DNA from: JAKORR01 sp964608495
GTDB taxonomy: Bacteria > Armatimonadota > Zipacnadia > Zipacnadales > FEN-943
Length of the DNA stretch: 15,094 nucleotides
Assembly: GCA_964608495.1 (NCBI GenBank)
Contig: CAZSOQ010000126.1
Location: forward strand, 1-15,094
Direction of reading: 5' to 3'
Shown here: positions 6,347-13,684 of the stretch, in pieces
Position numbering within the stretch: position 1 is the first letter of the stretch
Layout of the letters: each line of letters opens with the position of its first letter
Notes under the pieces: model-generated
Databases searched by the model: none
Seen by the model: only the letters and a program-made list of their open reading frames with translations
What the model was told of the DNA's origin: nothing
Position numbers and translations under genes: made by a program

Positions 6347-8089
6347 TCACTGCCCCGCCGCCGCCGGCGTCACCGTGCGGGTCAGGGTGCGCAGCCCGGC
6401 CATGGCCTCCGGCTGCGTCACCGAGTGGCGCTCATCGCAGTTGTCCTGCCCGTCGCAGAGGATGATCAGACGGCCCATCGCGCCGTGCGCCCGCTGGCTG
6501 ACGTAGCTGATCGCCTTGTACATGGAGAAGGTCAGAGGCGTGTCGCCGCCGGTGCTGAGCTGGTTCGCGGCGGCGACCACGGCCTGCGCGTCCTGCGTGA
6601 ACCCGATCTCCTCCCACACGTTGCAGGACCCGAAGCCGAGCACCGCCCACTCCGTCTGTCCATCGTTCGTGCGCTGAACGGACGACGCCACCGCCTGCTT
6701 CGCCGCCACGATCTTCTCGCCGTCCATGCTCCCGCTGCAGTCCACCAGGAAGGCTATCGAGAGCTTCACCTGCCCGGGCACCGCGGGCCCGGCGGGCACG
6801 GCAGGCCCGCCCGGCGTGCCGGGCTGTGGCGGCCCCTGGCCGCCGGGCTGCTGGCCGCCTGGCTGCGCGGGAGGCTGGGGTTGCTCCGGCGGTTGCGCCG
6901 GCTGGGCAGGCTGCGCCGGCTGACTGGGGAGCTGGACGCCGTTCCTCTGGGCCCACTCCTCGATCCCGGCTGTGTCCACACCCCGGTTCTTCAGCTCCTG
7001 ATACAGCTCGACCACGTAGCCGTTCATCTCGGCCCGGAAGCGGCTGTCATAGACGTAACGCGCCTTGAAGCCCCGCTCGTCATCGAGCGTACTCCACAGC
7101 TCGTAATCGTGCCTGCCGTTGACGGCGTCAAAGGCGTCCCGCAGCGCGCCGAGCAGCGGCGTGCTCGTCCTCTGCCACATGCTGAACACGTCGCCCGCCG
7201 AGGCCCCGTGGCCCTGGATGGCGTCGTTCAGGCCCGCCAGGCCCGCCAGCAGCCCAGGGTCCGTGTGTCCCTTCACCAGAGCCCTGTCCCGGTAGATCCC
7301 CTCGACGGTCGCCGCCGACTGGCCCACCTTCTCCCACTTGTTCTTGTCCGGGTCCCAGACCAGACACCAGCCCGGGTCCTGGCCCACCGGCGCGTAGACA
7401 TACGGCACGTTCCCCGGCGCATAGGTGTACGTATCGGCCAAGTCCCTGCCGTACTGGGCCAGCAGAGCCTGGTAGAGAGGGCTGTCCGTCCCCCCGTAGG
7501 TGCCGGCCCCGAACATGCCCTGATTGCGGTTCTGCTCTATCGCCGCCGCAATCTGGTCCGTCGCGTCCAGAATCCCCATCGTCATCTGCCCGTAGGCCTG
7601 GATCGCATCGCTCACCAGCGGTATGGGCACCTTGTCGCCGTACTTCTGCATCAACCAGGCAATCACGTGCAGGGCCTGCGCGCCCTCGCCGCCGCTACGC
7701 TTGCTGGCATCCTCGGCGAGCTGCTTGATCTCCCATACCGCCCCGATGGCGTCGTTCACCTTGCCCGCGTGGTCGCTGAAGAGCCTCAGAGGCTTGCTCT
7801 GGCTCGCCAGGGCCTCGCGCACTTCCTTGACCTTGCCCAGGGCCTCGCCGAGTTCGTCGCCCCTTAGGTTGTCGCGGGCCCATCCCTCGAGCGACTCCAA
7901 CTGCTCCCCCGCCTTCTCCAGCTTATCCGCCGTCTGGGAGACGGAATCGGTGATGGCCTGGAACTCGTCCTTCGTCTGCTCCGCGGCCTCTACCCACCAT
8001 TCGGCGCCGAAGGCGGTGGCGGCCGTGAGCAGTGCCAGGAGAGCAAAGACCGTGGTGATGGCGCGGGGAACGCCGGTGCTAAGTCTCAC
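6347..8089 (-). CDS. Secreted protein with coiled-coil region, Pro-rich linker and C-terminally short VWA domain (580 aa)
   Basis: Residues 1-29 form a signal peptide. About 35-115 are amphipathic helices with coiled-coil character (DSVSQTADKLEKAGEQLESL). About 120-385 are mixed and unrecognised, with aromatic patches such as WCLVWDPDKNKWEKVG. Residues 387-440 are a Pro/Gln/Gly linker. A VWA domain starts at 441 with a complete MIDAS: Asp450-x-Ser452-x-Ser454, Thr517 (GGDTPL) and Asp546 (CDGQDN). VWA domains bind protein ligands through a divalent metal. This one ends only about 30 residues after the fourth core strand, lacking the last one or two strands and helix that normally close the fold; matching sequence opens the next gene. 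The GTG start at 8089 is supported by AAGGAG about ten bases upstream and a promoter at 8135-8162. There is no LPXTG or C-terminal membrane segment, so it is probably released or periplasmic. Confidence 0.8.
   Translation of the reverse strand: MRLSTGVPRAITTVFALLALLTAATAFGAEWWVEAAEQTKDEFQAITDSVSQTADKLEKAGEQLESLEGWARDNLRGDELGEALGKVKEVREALASQSKPLRLFSDHAGKVNDAIGAVWEIKQLAEDASKRSGGEGAQALHVIAWLMQKYGDKVPIPLVSDAIQAYGQMTMGILDATDQIAAAIEQNRNQGMFGAGTYGGTDSPLYQALLAQYGRDLADTYTYAPGNVPYVYAPVGQDPGWCLVWDPDKNKWEKVGQSAATVEGIYRDRALVKGHTDPGLLAGLAGLNDAIQGHGASAGDVFSMWQRTSTPLLGALRDAFDAVNGRHDYELWSTLDDERGFKARYVYDSRFRAEMNGYVVELYQELKNRGVDTAGIEEWAQRNGVQLPSQPAQPAQPAQPPEQPQPPAQPGGQQPGGQGPPQPGTPGGPAVPAGPAVPGQVKLSIAFLVDCSGSMDGEKIVAAKQAVASSVQRTNDGQTEWAVLGFGSCNVWEEIGFTQDAQAVVAAANQLSTGGDTPLTFSMYKAISYVSQRAHGAMGRLIILCDGQDNCDERHSVTQPEAMAGLRTLTRTVTPAAAGQ
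6770..6931 (-). repeat. Low-complexity Pro/Gln/Gly linker within the VWA gene
   Basis: The segment encodes residues 387-440, beginning with tandem PAQ triplets and continuing with QPGG and PAVPAGP units. It links the N-terminal helical region to the VWA domain. Such linkers are usually extended and flexible and vary in length between strains through replication slippage. Confidence 0.8.
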
Positions 8090-8134
8090 GGGTCGTCAGC
8101 TCCTTTGCGTCTCGCCTGATCTCCTACCCGGTAT

Positions 8135-8162
8135 GGTATATCAGACCCGGTCCTCTCGCCAA
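8135..8162 (-). promoter_or_regulatory. Sigma70-like promoter of the VWA gene
   Basis: On the minus strand TTGGCG (8157-8162, four of six) and TATACC (8135-8140, four of six) are 16 bases apart, in the AT-richest part of the 97-base gap. The -35 overlaps a small inverted repeat, CGCCA-AAC-TGGCG (8157-8169), which might serve as an operator or as a weak terminator for the preceding gene. The ribosome site AAGGAG is at 8100-8105. Confidence 0.5.
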
Positions 8163-8186
8163 ACTGGCGTCCCCCCGCCGTCCCCG

Positions 8187-9590
8187 TCACGCCTGGTCGG
8201 CGAACCGGAACGAGTAAACCTTGGCCGCGCGGGCCACGAACCGCAGCCGCACCGGCCTGCCCGACAGGGCCGACAGGTCGCCCCCTGCCCATTCCACTCC
8301 CGCCCGCAGATGGTTCCCGCAAAGGACGGCGCAATCCCCGGGCCCGAATCCCTCGATCGGCTCGCCCTCCGGGCCCTCGATGCCCACTCGCACCAGGCCC
8401 CCGGCGCTCGCATCGAAGTTGAGCTCCAGCCGCCGGCCCCCGAACACGATGGGCTTAGTCACCAGCTCGCCGCCCTCCCTGCCCGTCTCCCATCCCGCGA
8501 ACCTGTCCCGCAGCCAGCGAGCGCGGAAGATACGGAAGGTGGCCTGCCCGGGGTAGCACGCGCCGTGGGGCACGCCCGCGCCGCCGTAGTACAGCCACAC
8601 CTCATCGCCCACTACCGCCTCGCCCGCGTGCATGTACATCTGCTGGCTGTCGGCAGCCTCGGCGTCTCCCAGCCTCAGCAGCGGCTGCCGGGCGAGCCGC
8701 TGCCAGCTCACACCATCGCGGCTCGTGGCAAGCTGGATGTCCAGGAAGTCGGGGTCGTGATAGAAGGCGCTGATGAACATCAGGTGGGCGTTCTCGGCCA
8801 GGGGGTACCGCCGGGCCGCCGAGTTGTACAGGTCCATATCGGGCGGGTCCTGCTCGTCCGGCGCCAGGATCAGCCTCGGGGCAGGGAAGCGACGGAAGTC
8901 GTCGCTCTCCGCCAGGCCGACGCCCCGCTTGCCGTAGTCCTCCCGGCCCAGGAGCCGGCCCTGCTCGTACCGCAGCTTGCCCGTCCAGTACCGCACGTAG
9001 AGCAGGTACTTGCGCCGCGCCTCGTCCCAGAAGCAGACGTTCATCGTGTCGGTGTACCACGGCGTTATCTCGTCGGCCACGTGCTCCCAGTCTAGGCCGT
9101 CGGGCGACACGGCCCCCGCGATGTGCAGATACGCGGTGTCGCCGATCGGGCCGCCGCCGCCGTAGACCAGCCGGTATTGCTCGTCCGGCGGTGCCGCCGG
9201 GTCGCGGAAGACGGTGCCGGCGTGGTAGCCCTTCGGGGCCACGAAGCACACGTTGTTCTTTCGGCTGCCGGCGATCTCGTACAGCCCCAGGTCCGGGCGC
9301 ACGAAGTGCAGCCCGTCGGTGCTGGCCGCGTACGCCATCCGCCAGACGCCGTCATCGCCCACCGCGTCGTACCACAGCCGCACCACTCCGGCCTCGTGGA
9401 TGACCGACCCCCACGCCCAGACCCCCTGGGCCTCCCACGGGCGCTCCGGCTCGAGCACCACGCCGTCCTTCTTCCCAGGGGTGGTGCTCAGAGCGAAACC
9501 GCGGGACTCGGCGATCAGGTGGTCGTCAAACAGGAGCTGGTTGCCGGTGCCAAGGTCGAGGGCCGTCACGGTCATCACCGCGCAAAGCAT
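8187..9590 (-). CDS. Five-bladed beta-propeller glycoside-hydrolase-like protein, GH43/GH32-like (467 aa)
   Basis: The protein has the repeated pattern of five-bladed propeller glycosidases. It opens with a strand and acidic pair, QLLFDDHLIA, and continues with blade signatures such as VVRLWYDAVG, MAYAASTDGLHFVRPDLGLYE, AGAVSPDGLDW, GLAESDDF and QLATSRDGVSW. Large uncharacterised families of this kind, related by fold to GH32/GH43/GH68, are frequent in Planctomycetota and Armatimonadota. The Asp pair at residues 22-23 occupies the place of the N-terminal catalytic Asp in GH43-type enzymes, but I cannot confirm activity. From about residue 370 the C-terminus is a small beta-sandwich-like domain. 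No clear signal peptide is seen, so it may be cytoplasmic. The start is uncertain: ATG at 9590 is chosen, with GTG at 9596 and ATG at 9575 possible, and no strong ribosome site. It follows the 171-aa gene by 60 bases, probably on the same transcript. Confidence 0.72.
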   Translation of the reverse strand: MLCAVMTVTALDLGTGNQLLFDDHLIAESRGFALSTTPGKKDGVVLEPERPWEAQGVWAWGSVIHEAGVVRLWYDAVGDDGVWRMAYAASTDGLHFVRPDLGLYEIAGSRKNNVCFVAPKGYHAGTVFRDPAAPPDEQYRLVYGGGGPIGDTAYLHIAGAVSPDGLDWEHVADEITPWYTDTMNVCFWDEARRKYLLYVRYWTGKLRYEQGRLLGREDYGKRGVGLAESDDFRRFPAPRLILAPDEQDPPDMDLYNSAARRYPLAENAHLMFISAFYHDPDFLDIQLATSRDGVSWQRLARQPLLRLGDAEAADSQQMYMHAGEAVVGDEVWLYYGGAGVPHGACYPGQATFRIFRARWLRDRFAGWETGREGGELVTKPIVFGGRRLELNFDASAGGLVRVGIEGPEGEPIEGFGPGDCAVLCGNHLRAGVEWAGGDLSALSGRPVRLRFVARAAKVYSFRFADQA

Positions 9591-9650
9591 ACCCACTCGC
9601 CGGAGAGAGCGCTACCCGCCCCCCCTAACGACCCTCGGCCTTCCCTCGCC

Positions 9651-10166
9651 CTAGCTGTCCGGGAGATCGAGGGCGCGTCGCGCCTGGTCCGTCGCCTTCT
9701 CCGCGCGCCGGCCGACCTGCTCGGCCACCTTGCTGAGCACCGACCTCATGTCCACCAGCTCAGGCCCCAGCTCCGCCACCAGTCGGCGCGCCTCCCCGGG
9801 CTTGAGGATGGCGGCCATCAGTAGCCGACCCTCCTCGCTTTCCCCGTCGGCCAGAGCACCCGACCACTTCTCCGTGAAGCCTGTCAGCATCCCCAGCACA
9901 TCCACCACGCTCGCGCCGCCCGACTCCGACGCCAGGGTCGAGAGCGTGACCCTGACAGGCTCCGGCATCGCGAAGTAGTCCTCGACGAAACCTACCAGCT
10001 TTTCCAGTGACTCCAGGCTCGGTGTTGTCACGGTGTCATCCCTCTGCCTCGCGGGTTGTGCCGACCCGAGCGAACCCTCTTCCGCTCCTGCGCCAACGTC
10101 GGCGTCCTCACCGGCGTCCTCGCCGGCTACCTTGCCGCTACCGTGCAGTAGTCCTCGCAGCAGCAT
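9651..10166 (-). CDS. Predicted helical protein of unknown function, coupled to the nuclease-like gene (171 aa)
   Basis: The start ATG lies three bases after the stop of the preceding gene, so translation is probably coupled; only a weak AAGGCGG-like ribosome site is present. Residues 1-45 are low-complexity, rich in Gly, Ala, Glu and Asp, and are likely disordered. Residues 48-171 are predicted to be mostly helical (SLESLEKLVGFVEDYF; AILKPGEARRLVAELGPELVDM; and an Arg/Lys/Ala-rich C-terminal helix). There is no signal peptide, membrane segment or cysteine. I do not recognise the family; its coupling suggests it works with the nuclease-like protein encoded immediately before it. Confidence 0.65.
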   Translation of the reverse strand: MLLRGLLHGSGKVAGEDAGEDADVGAGAEEGSLGSAQPARQRDDTVTTPSLESLEKLVGFVEDYFAMPEPVRVTLSTLASESGGASVVDVLGMLTGFTEKWSGALADGESEEGRLLMAAILKPGEARRLVAELGPELVDMRSVLSKVAEQVGRRAEKATDQARRALDLPDS

Positions 10167-10169
10167 GGC

Positions 10170-11267
10170 TTACGCGCCCGCCTTGTTGACGCGCGCCACC
10201 GCCTTCTCCAGACGCGGCAGCAGAACGTGGACGAAGCGCGTCATGGTCTCCACTACCTCCCCCGCAAACTCCGGGTCGTCCACGTCGCAGTTGCGGTAGA
10301 CCGACAGCTTCACCCAGCTCCGGTACCACGGGTCCTTCACCTGCAGGACTTCGCCAAGCTCCTGCTCGATGCGTTCGCGCTGCGAGAGGATCAGGTTGGC
10401 CAGCACCCGGTTCGCGTCTATGTTGTCTTCGGTGAAGCTCAACGAAAGCTCAACGAGGCCCTCCGGGTACCGCCGGACCCGCACGTCGAAGGCTATGGTC
10501 TCGTGGCTCGTGGCGAAGACCAGGGCATCCGGGCAGACCGTCATCTGCAGCTCCAGCGGATTCTCGCGGAGCGTGGCCTCCACGCTCTCCAGCAGCGCGC
10601 TTCGTCCGGCCTCCAGGGCCTGCTGCTCCGTGCTCACCGCGCTGGCGGGGCTCGCCGCGCTCGCCACGGGCATCGCCACAGCTACAGGCGGCATCGCCCC
10701 CCTCTCCCCGGGCTGGGCGTCCACCAGCCACGTGCCCCCGAGGTCGTAGGCCTGGAACCTGACGCAGGCGATGTCTACGCCTCGCTTGACCAGCCACCTT
10801 ACCGCCGACACGAGCTCCGCCCGGAACTCCCGGGCCAGCAGCACTATCCGAGGGTCCTCGTCAATGTGTGGACCCTCCAGGTGCTTCACCACCAGATTCT
10901 GCGCGTCCTCAGGAGCCATCCCCTCCGGGCCGGCCACTGCCCCACCGGCGTAGATCGCCGCCAGATCCTGTAGCCCGGCCCCCGCCAGATTGGCCGCGTA
11001 CTCGATGCACTTCAGCTCCGTGTTGTCCGCGATCCCGCACCGGAACTCCACTACGTGGACCTTCCCGTCCGTCCGCAGCGCCAGGACGTGCGCACGACTG
11101 TCCATCGGCGTGAACGCGTCGTAGCTGTAGTCCAACACCATCACCGGCTCGCCGATCATCTGCGGGGTGCATCTGATCAGCGTGTCCATCTCCGTCTGGC
11201 TCAGGCCGCGCTCCAGAGCCCGAAGCGGCGTGCCTGCGTCATCACCTGGCTTGATGAAGTAAAGCAT
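10170..11267 (-). CDS. PD-(D/E)XK-like protein with degenerate active site and C-terminal DUF4268-like region (365 aa)
   Basis: Residues 40-185 follow the layout of PD-(D/E)XK proteins: a strand with HVLALRTDGKVHVVEFR (60-76), the helix ELKCIEYAANLAG (84-96), then PRIVLLAREF and the strand pair VDIACVRFQAYDLGG (164-178). In active members the pattern is Asp...Glu-x-Lys. Here the aligned positions appear to be His60, Glu74 and Arg76, so catalysis may be lost and the domain may only bind nucleic acid. Residues 190-215 are an Ala/Pro/Ser linker. Residues 285-360 (LILSQRERIEQELGEVL, the KDPWYRSWVKLSVYR segment, FVHVLLPRLEKAV) resemble the C-terminal DUF4268 region of restriction-like proteins. 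The ATG at 11267 is chosen because GGAGGG ends seven bases upstream; that site would overlap a GTG start at 11282. There is no methylase or helicase partner nearby. A TATAAT box precedes it. Fold assignment is from pattern only. Confidence 0.6.
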   Translation of the reverse strand: MLYFIKPGDDAGTPLRALERGLSQTEMDTLIRCTPQMIGEPVMVLDYSYDAFTPMDSRAHVLALRTDGKVHVVEFRCGIADNTELKCIEYAANLAGAGLQDLAAIYAGGAVAGPEGMAPEDAQNLVVKHLEGPHIDEDPRIVLLAREFRAELVSAVRWLVKRGVDIACVRFQAYDLGGTWLVDAQPGERGAMPPVAVAMPVASAASPASAVSTEQQALEAGRSALLESVEATLRENPLELQMTVCPDALVFATSHETIAFDVRVRRYPEGLVELSLSFTEDNIDANRVLANLILSQRERIEQELGEVLQVKDPWYRSWVKLSVYRNCDVDDPEFAGEVVETMTRFVHVLLPRLEKAVARVNKAGA

Positions 11268-11314
11268 TACACATCCCTCCACTCGCCAGAGACGCTGGCT
11301 TGAGGCAATCTGGA

Positions 11315-11325
11315 GGTATTATACC
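11315..11325 (-). promoter_or_regulatory. Palindromic -10 region of the nuclease-like gene
   Basis: The perfect palindrome GGTAT-T-ATACC contains on the minus strand an exact TATAAT (11318-11323), 50 bases before the ATG at 11267. At 17 bases upstream there is only TGAGGG, a poor -35, so an activator may be needed. CCCCTGGGG (11325-11333) directly abuts it and could be an operator. The rest of the divergent gap (11334-11518) holds no clear -35/-10 pair for the rightward gene; it contains ACCATGGT and two GTAC motifs, then GC-rich sequence up to the GAGGAGG ribosome site. Confidence 0.45.
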
Positions 11326-11518
11326 CCCTGGGGCACGCCGCCCTCACTGCACAAAAGTACAGATATTCCCTCACCATGGTACATTCCTTTCCGCCTCGCC
11401 CGTCCCCAGACCACGCCCTCCCGGCCGCCGCGCGACCCCTCGGAGCCCGTCCCCCCGCGCGCCCACCGGCAGGAGGTCGCCCCTTCGGCGCGAACCATCC
11501 CGCCCGAGGAGGCACACC

Positions 11519-12505
11519 ATGCGCGTAGCCATCGCTGGACTGAAGGGTCATCAGGGCGTCGCCGTCGCCGGCCTGGCGAAGATCGAGGGTGCCGCCCTCG
11601 TCGCCGTGTCCGACGACGCGCCCGGCGCCGCCGAGGCTGCCGGAGGCTGGTCCGTCGCGGCCCCGGACTTCAAGGCCTACCGCGACTGGCGGCGGATGCT
11701 TGACGAGCAGGACCTGGACGTGCTGGTCGAGGCCGGGGTGGACAGCGAGCGCGCGGACGTGTTGTGCGCGGCCCTCGACCGGGGCATCCACGTCCTGGCC
11801 GAGAAGCCTCTGGCCTACGATCTCGAGGCCCTCGAGCGCGTCAGGTCGGCCCACGCGGCGTCGGGCTCCTGCCTGTCCATGCTGCTCACCATGCGCTACG
11901 AGCCGCTCTACCGCACCGTGCGCGCTCAGGTGCAGGAGGGCCGGCTGGGCAGGATCTGCCTGGCCTCCATGCAGAAGTCCTACCGCCTGGGCGACCGGCC
12001 CGCCTGGCAGCGCAACCGCGACACCTTCTCGGGGATCATCCCCTTCATCGGCATCCACGCCCTGGACCTCATCGTCTGGACCACCGGCCTCAAGCCCGTG
12101 GCGGGGTTCGCCTACCAGGCCAACACGGGCCATCCGGCCATCGGCGACATGGAGGACAACGCCGTGGTGGGCCTGGAGCTGGAGCGTGGCGCGCACGCGT
12201 GCCTTCGCCTCGACTACTGCAGGCCCGCCAAGGCGCCCACGCACGGTGACGACCGACTGCGGCTGGCGGGCTCGCAGGGCGTGATCGAGGCCTGGGGCGC
12301 GACGCAGCGCGTGACCCTGATGACCAACGACGAGGAGCCTCGGGACCTGACCTTGCCCGAGGCCCCGGACCTGTTCGTGGAGTTCGCGCAGGCCGCGATC
12401 GAGGGCCGCCAGGCGCCCATCTCGGCCGCCGAGTGCCTCGACATGAGTGAAGCGGTGCTCAAGCTGCGGCAGGCCGCCCGCGAGCGACGGATCGCCCAGC
12501 TCTAG
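11519..12505 (+). CDS. Gfo/Idh/MocA-family NAD(P)-dependent oxidoreductase (328 aa)
   Basis: The ATG at 11519 has GAGGAGG six bases upstream. Residues 1-120 form the Rossmann nucleotide-binding domain. The usual GxGxxG appears as GLKGHQG (7-13), a modest departure, and the conserved EKP is at 95-97. The C-terminal alpha/beta domain contains the family's GxHxxDL-type motif as GIHALDL (178-184), with His180 and Asp183 in the expected active-site positions. Members oxidise or reduce sugars, inositols and their derivatives. The substrate cannot be told from sequence. It is the first gene of the rightward block and is separated from the isomerase gene by a 296-base hairpin-rich gap. A longer frame reaching back to 11300 has an arginine/proline-rich N-terminus and no ribosome site and is not favoured. 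Confidence 0.92.
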   Translation: MRVAIAGLKGHQGVAVAGLAKIEGAALVAVSDDAPGAAEAAGGWSVAAPDFKAYRDWRRMLDEQDLDVLVEAGVDSERADVLCAALDRGIHVLAEKPLAYDLEALERVRSAHAASGSCLSMLLTMRYEPLYRTVRAQVQEGRLGRICLASMQKSYRLGDRPAWQRNRDTFSGIIPFIGIHALDLIVWTTGLKPVAGFAYQANTGHPAIGDMEDNAVVGLELERGAHACLRLDYCRPAKAPTHGDDRLRLAGSQGVIEAWGATQRVTLMTNDEEPRDLTLPEAPDLFVEFAQAAIEGRQAPISAAECLDMSEAVLKLRQAARERRIAQL

Positions 12506-12606
12506 GTAGTTGCGCACATTGGCAGAGAGCGAGTCACGCAGGGGCAAGCGAACTCACCTGTGTCATCCGCGGCCGAGGCCCTGGCACGACCCCGACGTAG
12601 TTGCGC
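12506..12606 (+). repeat. Segment bounded by 10-base direct repeats
   Basis: GTAGTTGCGC occurs at 12506-12515, immediately after the oxidoreductase stop codon, and again at 12597-12606. The 81 bases between have no coding potential on either strand that I would trust. The pair could be a small duplication or the footprint of a non-autonomous insertion, though no terminal inverted repeats are evident. Confidence 0.4.
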
Positions 12607-12618
12607 GGATAATGGGGT

Positions 12619-12684
12619 CAGGGGCCCGCGGCCCCTGCGGGGTCTGGGGCAGAGCCCCAGGGTGTTTCCAGTCACAGGGCTCTG
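12619..12684 (+). repeat. Cluster of hairpins, possible interspersed repeat or terminator
   Basis: Three stems occur close together. CAGGGGCC pairs with GGCCCCTG (12619-12637, 3-base loop). CTGGGGC pairs with GCCCCAG (12644-12660, AGA loop). CAGAGCCC (12650-12657) pairs with GGGCTCTG (12677-12684), and this third pairing excludes the second. The second stem is followed by GGTGTTT, so it could terminate the oxidoreductase transcript. Strings of the type CTGGGGCAGAGCCCCAG recur as dispersed elements in several GC-rich bacteria, which is why I treat it as a candidate interspersed repeat. Confidence 0.55.
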
Positions 12685-12742
12685 CTTGTCCCGGTGCTCG
12701 CTCTATGTCATCACGAGGAAGTGCTTAGCTGACGCAGTACGA

Positions 12743-12772
12743 CCGGGCCCGGCTCGCCGCCAGGCGGCCCGG
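12743..12772 (+). other. Hairpin in the leader of the isomerase gene
   Basis: CCGGGCC (12743-12749) and GGCCCGG (12766-12772) form a 7-bp stem with a 16-base loop, ending about 17 bases before the GGGAGG ribosome site. It may be a leader structure or part of a processing site. No T-run follows. No convincing promoter hexamers are seen in 12685-12742. Confidence 0.35.
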
Positions 12773-12801
12773 GCGCATTCATTAAGACGGGAGGCGAACC
12801 C

Positions 12802-13638
12802 ATGAAGTGGTCGCTGCATCCGGTTATTCTCGGTGGGTCCCTGAGCTTCGAGGACAGGCTGGCGATAGCCCGCGATGCGGGCTATGACGGCATGGATGTG
12901 GACATCGGCGCCCTGGCCGCGATGGTCGAGCAGCAGGGGCTCGACGCCGTCCGCGCCACCTTCGACCACTATGGCGTGGCGCCGGCCGGCAGCGGTCTGC
13001 CCACCAACTGGCGCGGCTCGGACGAGGACTTCCTCGAGAGCCTCAAGGCCCTGCCGGCTCTGGCCAAGGTCATGGCCGACATCGGCTGCCCGCGCACCTT
13101 CACCTACTTCGGGCCCTCGACCGACGGCGATCCCGCCGAGTACCGCCGCTTCCTGGTGGGCCGGTTCAGGGCCATCGGCGAGGTGCTGGCCGACTACGGC
13201 GTCAGGATGGGGATCGAGTGGCTGGGACCCCGCCACATCCGGGCCCACGGCACGCCCGTGGTCTGGAAGATGGGGCAGACGCTGGACCTCATCGCCGGCA
13301 CGGGTCTGGACAACCTGGGCCTGCTCTTCGACGTGTGGCACTGGTTCAACGCCGAGGACACCCTCGACGAGCTCCGGGCGCTGCGGCCCGAGCAGATCGT
13401 GCACGGCCACTTCAACGACGCGCCCGACAAGCCCCTCGACGACCAGCTCGACAGCCAGCGCGAGGTGCCCGGCAAGGGGATCATCCCGCTGGTGGACGTC
13501 CTGCGCGCCCTCAAGCAGATCGGCTATGCCGACTACCTGGCCGTGGAGATCTTCAACCAGGACCTCACGGCCATGCCGCCGCTCGAATCCGCCAGGCTGG
13601 TGAAGCAGGCCTGCGACGCCCTCATGGCGCAGGTCTGA
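12802..13638 (+). CDS. Sugar (phosphate) isomerase/epimerase, xylose-isomerase-like TIM barrel (278 aa)
   Basis: The length and TIM-barrel pattern fit the AP-endonuclease-2/xylose-isomerase-like family (IolE, D-tagatose 3-epimerase, hydroxypyruvate isomerase relatives). The four metal ligands expected at barrel strand ends are visible: Glu139 (GIEWLG), Asp177 (LLFDVWH), His203 (HGHFND) and Glu249 (LAVEIFN). These hold the divalent metal for proton-transfer isomerisation or epimerisation of a sugar. Residues FDVWHWFN (176-183) and the EVPGKGIIP segment (221-229) are typical of the family. The ATG follows GGGAGGCG at a normal distance. It precedes the fuculokinase-like gene by 46 bases and probably shares an operon with it, so its substrate may be a ketose such as L-fuculose or a related aldose/ketose pair. 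There is no strong similarity by eye to classical FucI, which is about twice as long. Confidence 0.88.
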   Translation: MKWSLHPVILGGSLSFEDRLAIARDAGYDGMDVDIGALAAMVEQQGLDAVRATFDHYGVAPAGSGLPTNWRGSDEDFLESLKALPALAKVMADIGCPRTFTYFGPSTDGDPAEYRRFLVGRFRAIGEVLADYGVRMGIEWLGPRHIRAHGTPVVWKMGQTLDLIAGTGLDNLGLLFDVWHWFNAEDTLDELRALRPEQIVHGHFNDAPDKPLDDQLDSQREVPGKGIIPLVDVLRALKQIGYADYLAVEIFNQDLTAMPPLESARLVKQACDALMAQV

Positions 13639-13670
13639 GCGGGCCGGACGTCCCTCAGCCCCGCCCGGCA

Positions 13671-13678
13671 AGGAGGTC
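13671..13678 (+). promoter_or_regulatory. Near-perfect ribosome binding site of the kinase gene
   Basis: AAGGAGGT, fully complementary to the 16S anti-Shine-Dalgarno core, ends six bases before the ATG at 13685. It fixes the start and predicts strong translation of the kinase relative to other genes here. Confidence 0.85.
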
Positions 13679-13684
13679 GCGACG

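Noticed and set aside
6425..9095. Long + strand frames (6425-7867 and 7623-9095)
   Set aside because: They are antisense to the VWA and beta-propeller genes, have no ribosome site or signal peptide, and show skewed Arg/Pro/His/Leu composition typical of GC-rich shadow frames.
11267..12547. 426-codon minus-strand frame
   Set aside because: It is antisense to the Gfo/Idh/MocA gene, which has a clear family signature and a GAGGAGG ribosome site; the minus product has no recognisable motif.
12582..12604. TGGCAC...TTGC as a sigma54 promoter
   Set aside because: The spacing between the GG and GC elements is far too long for the -24/-12 arrangement.
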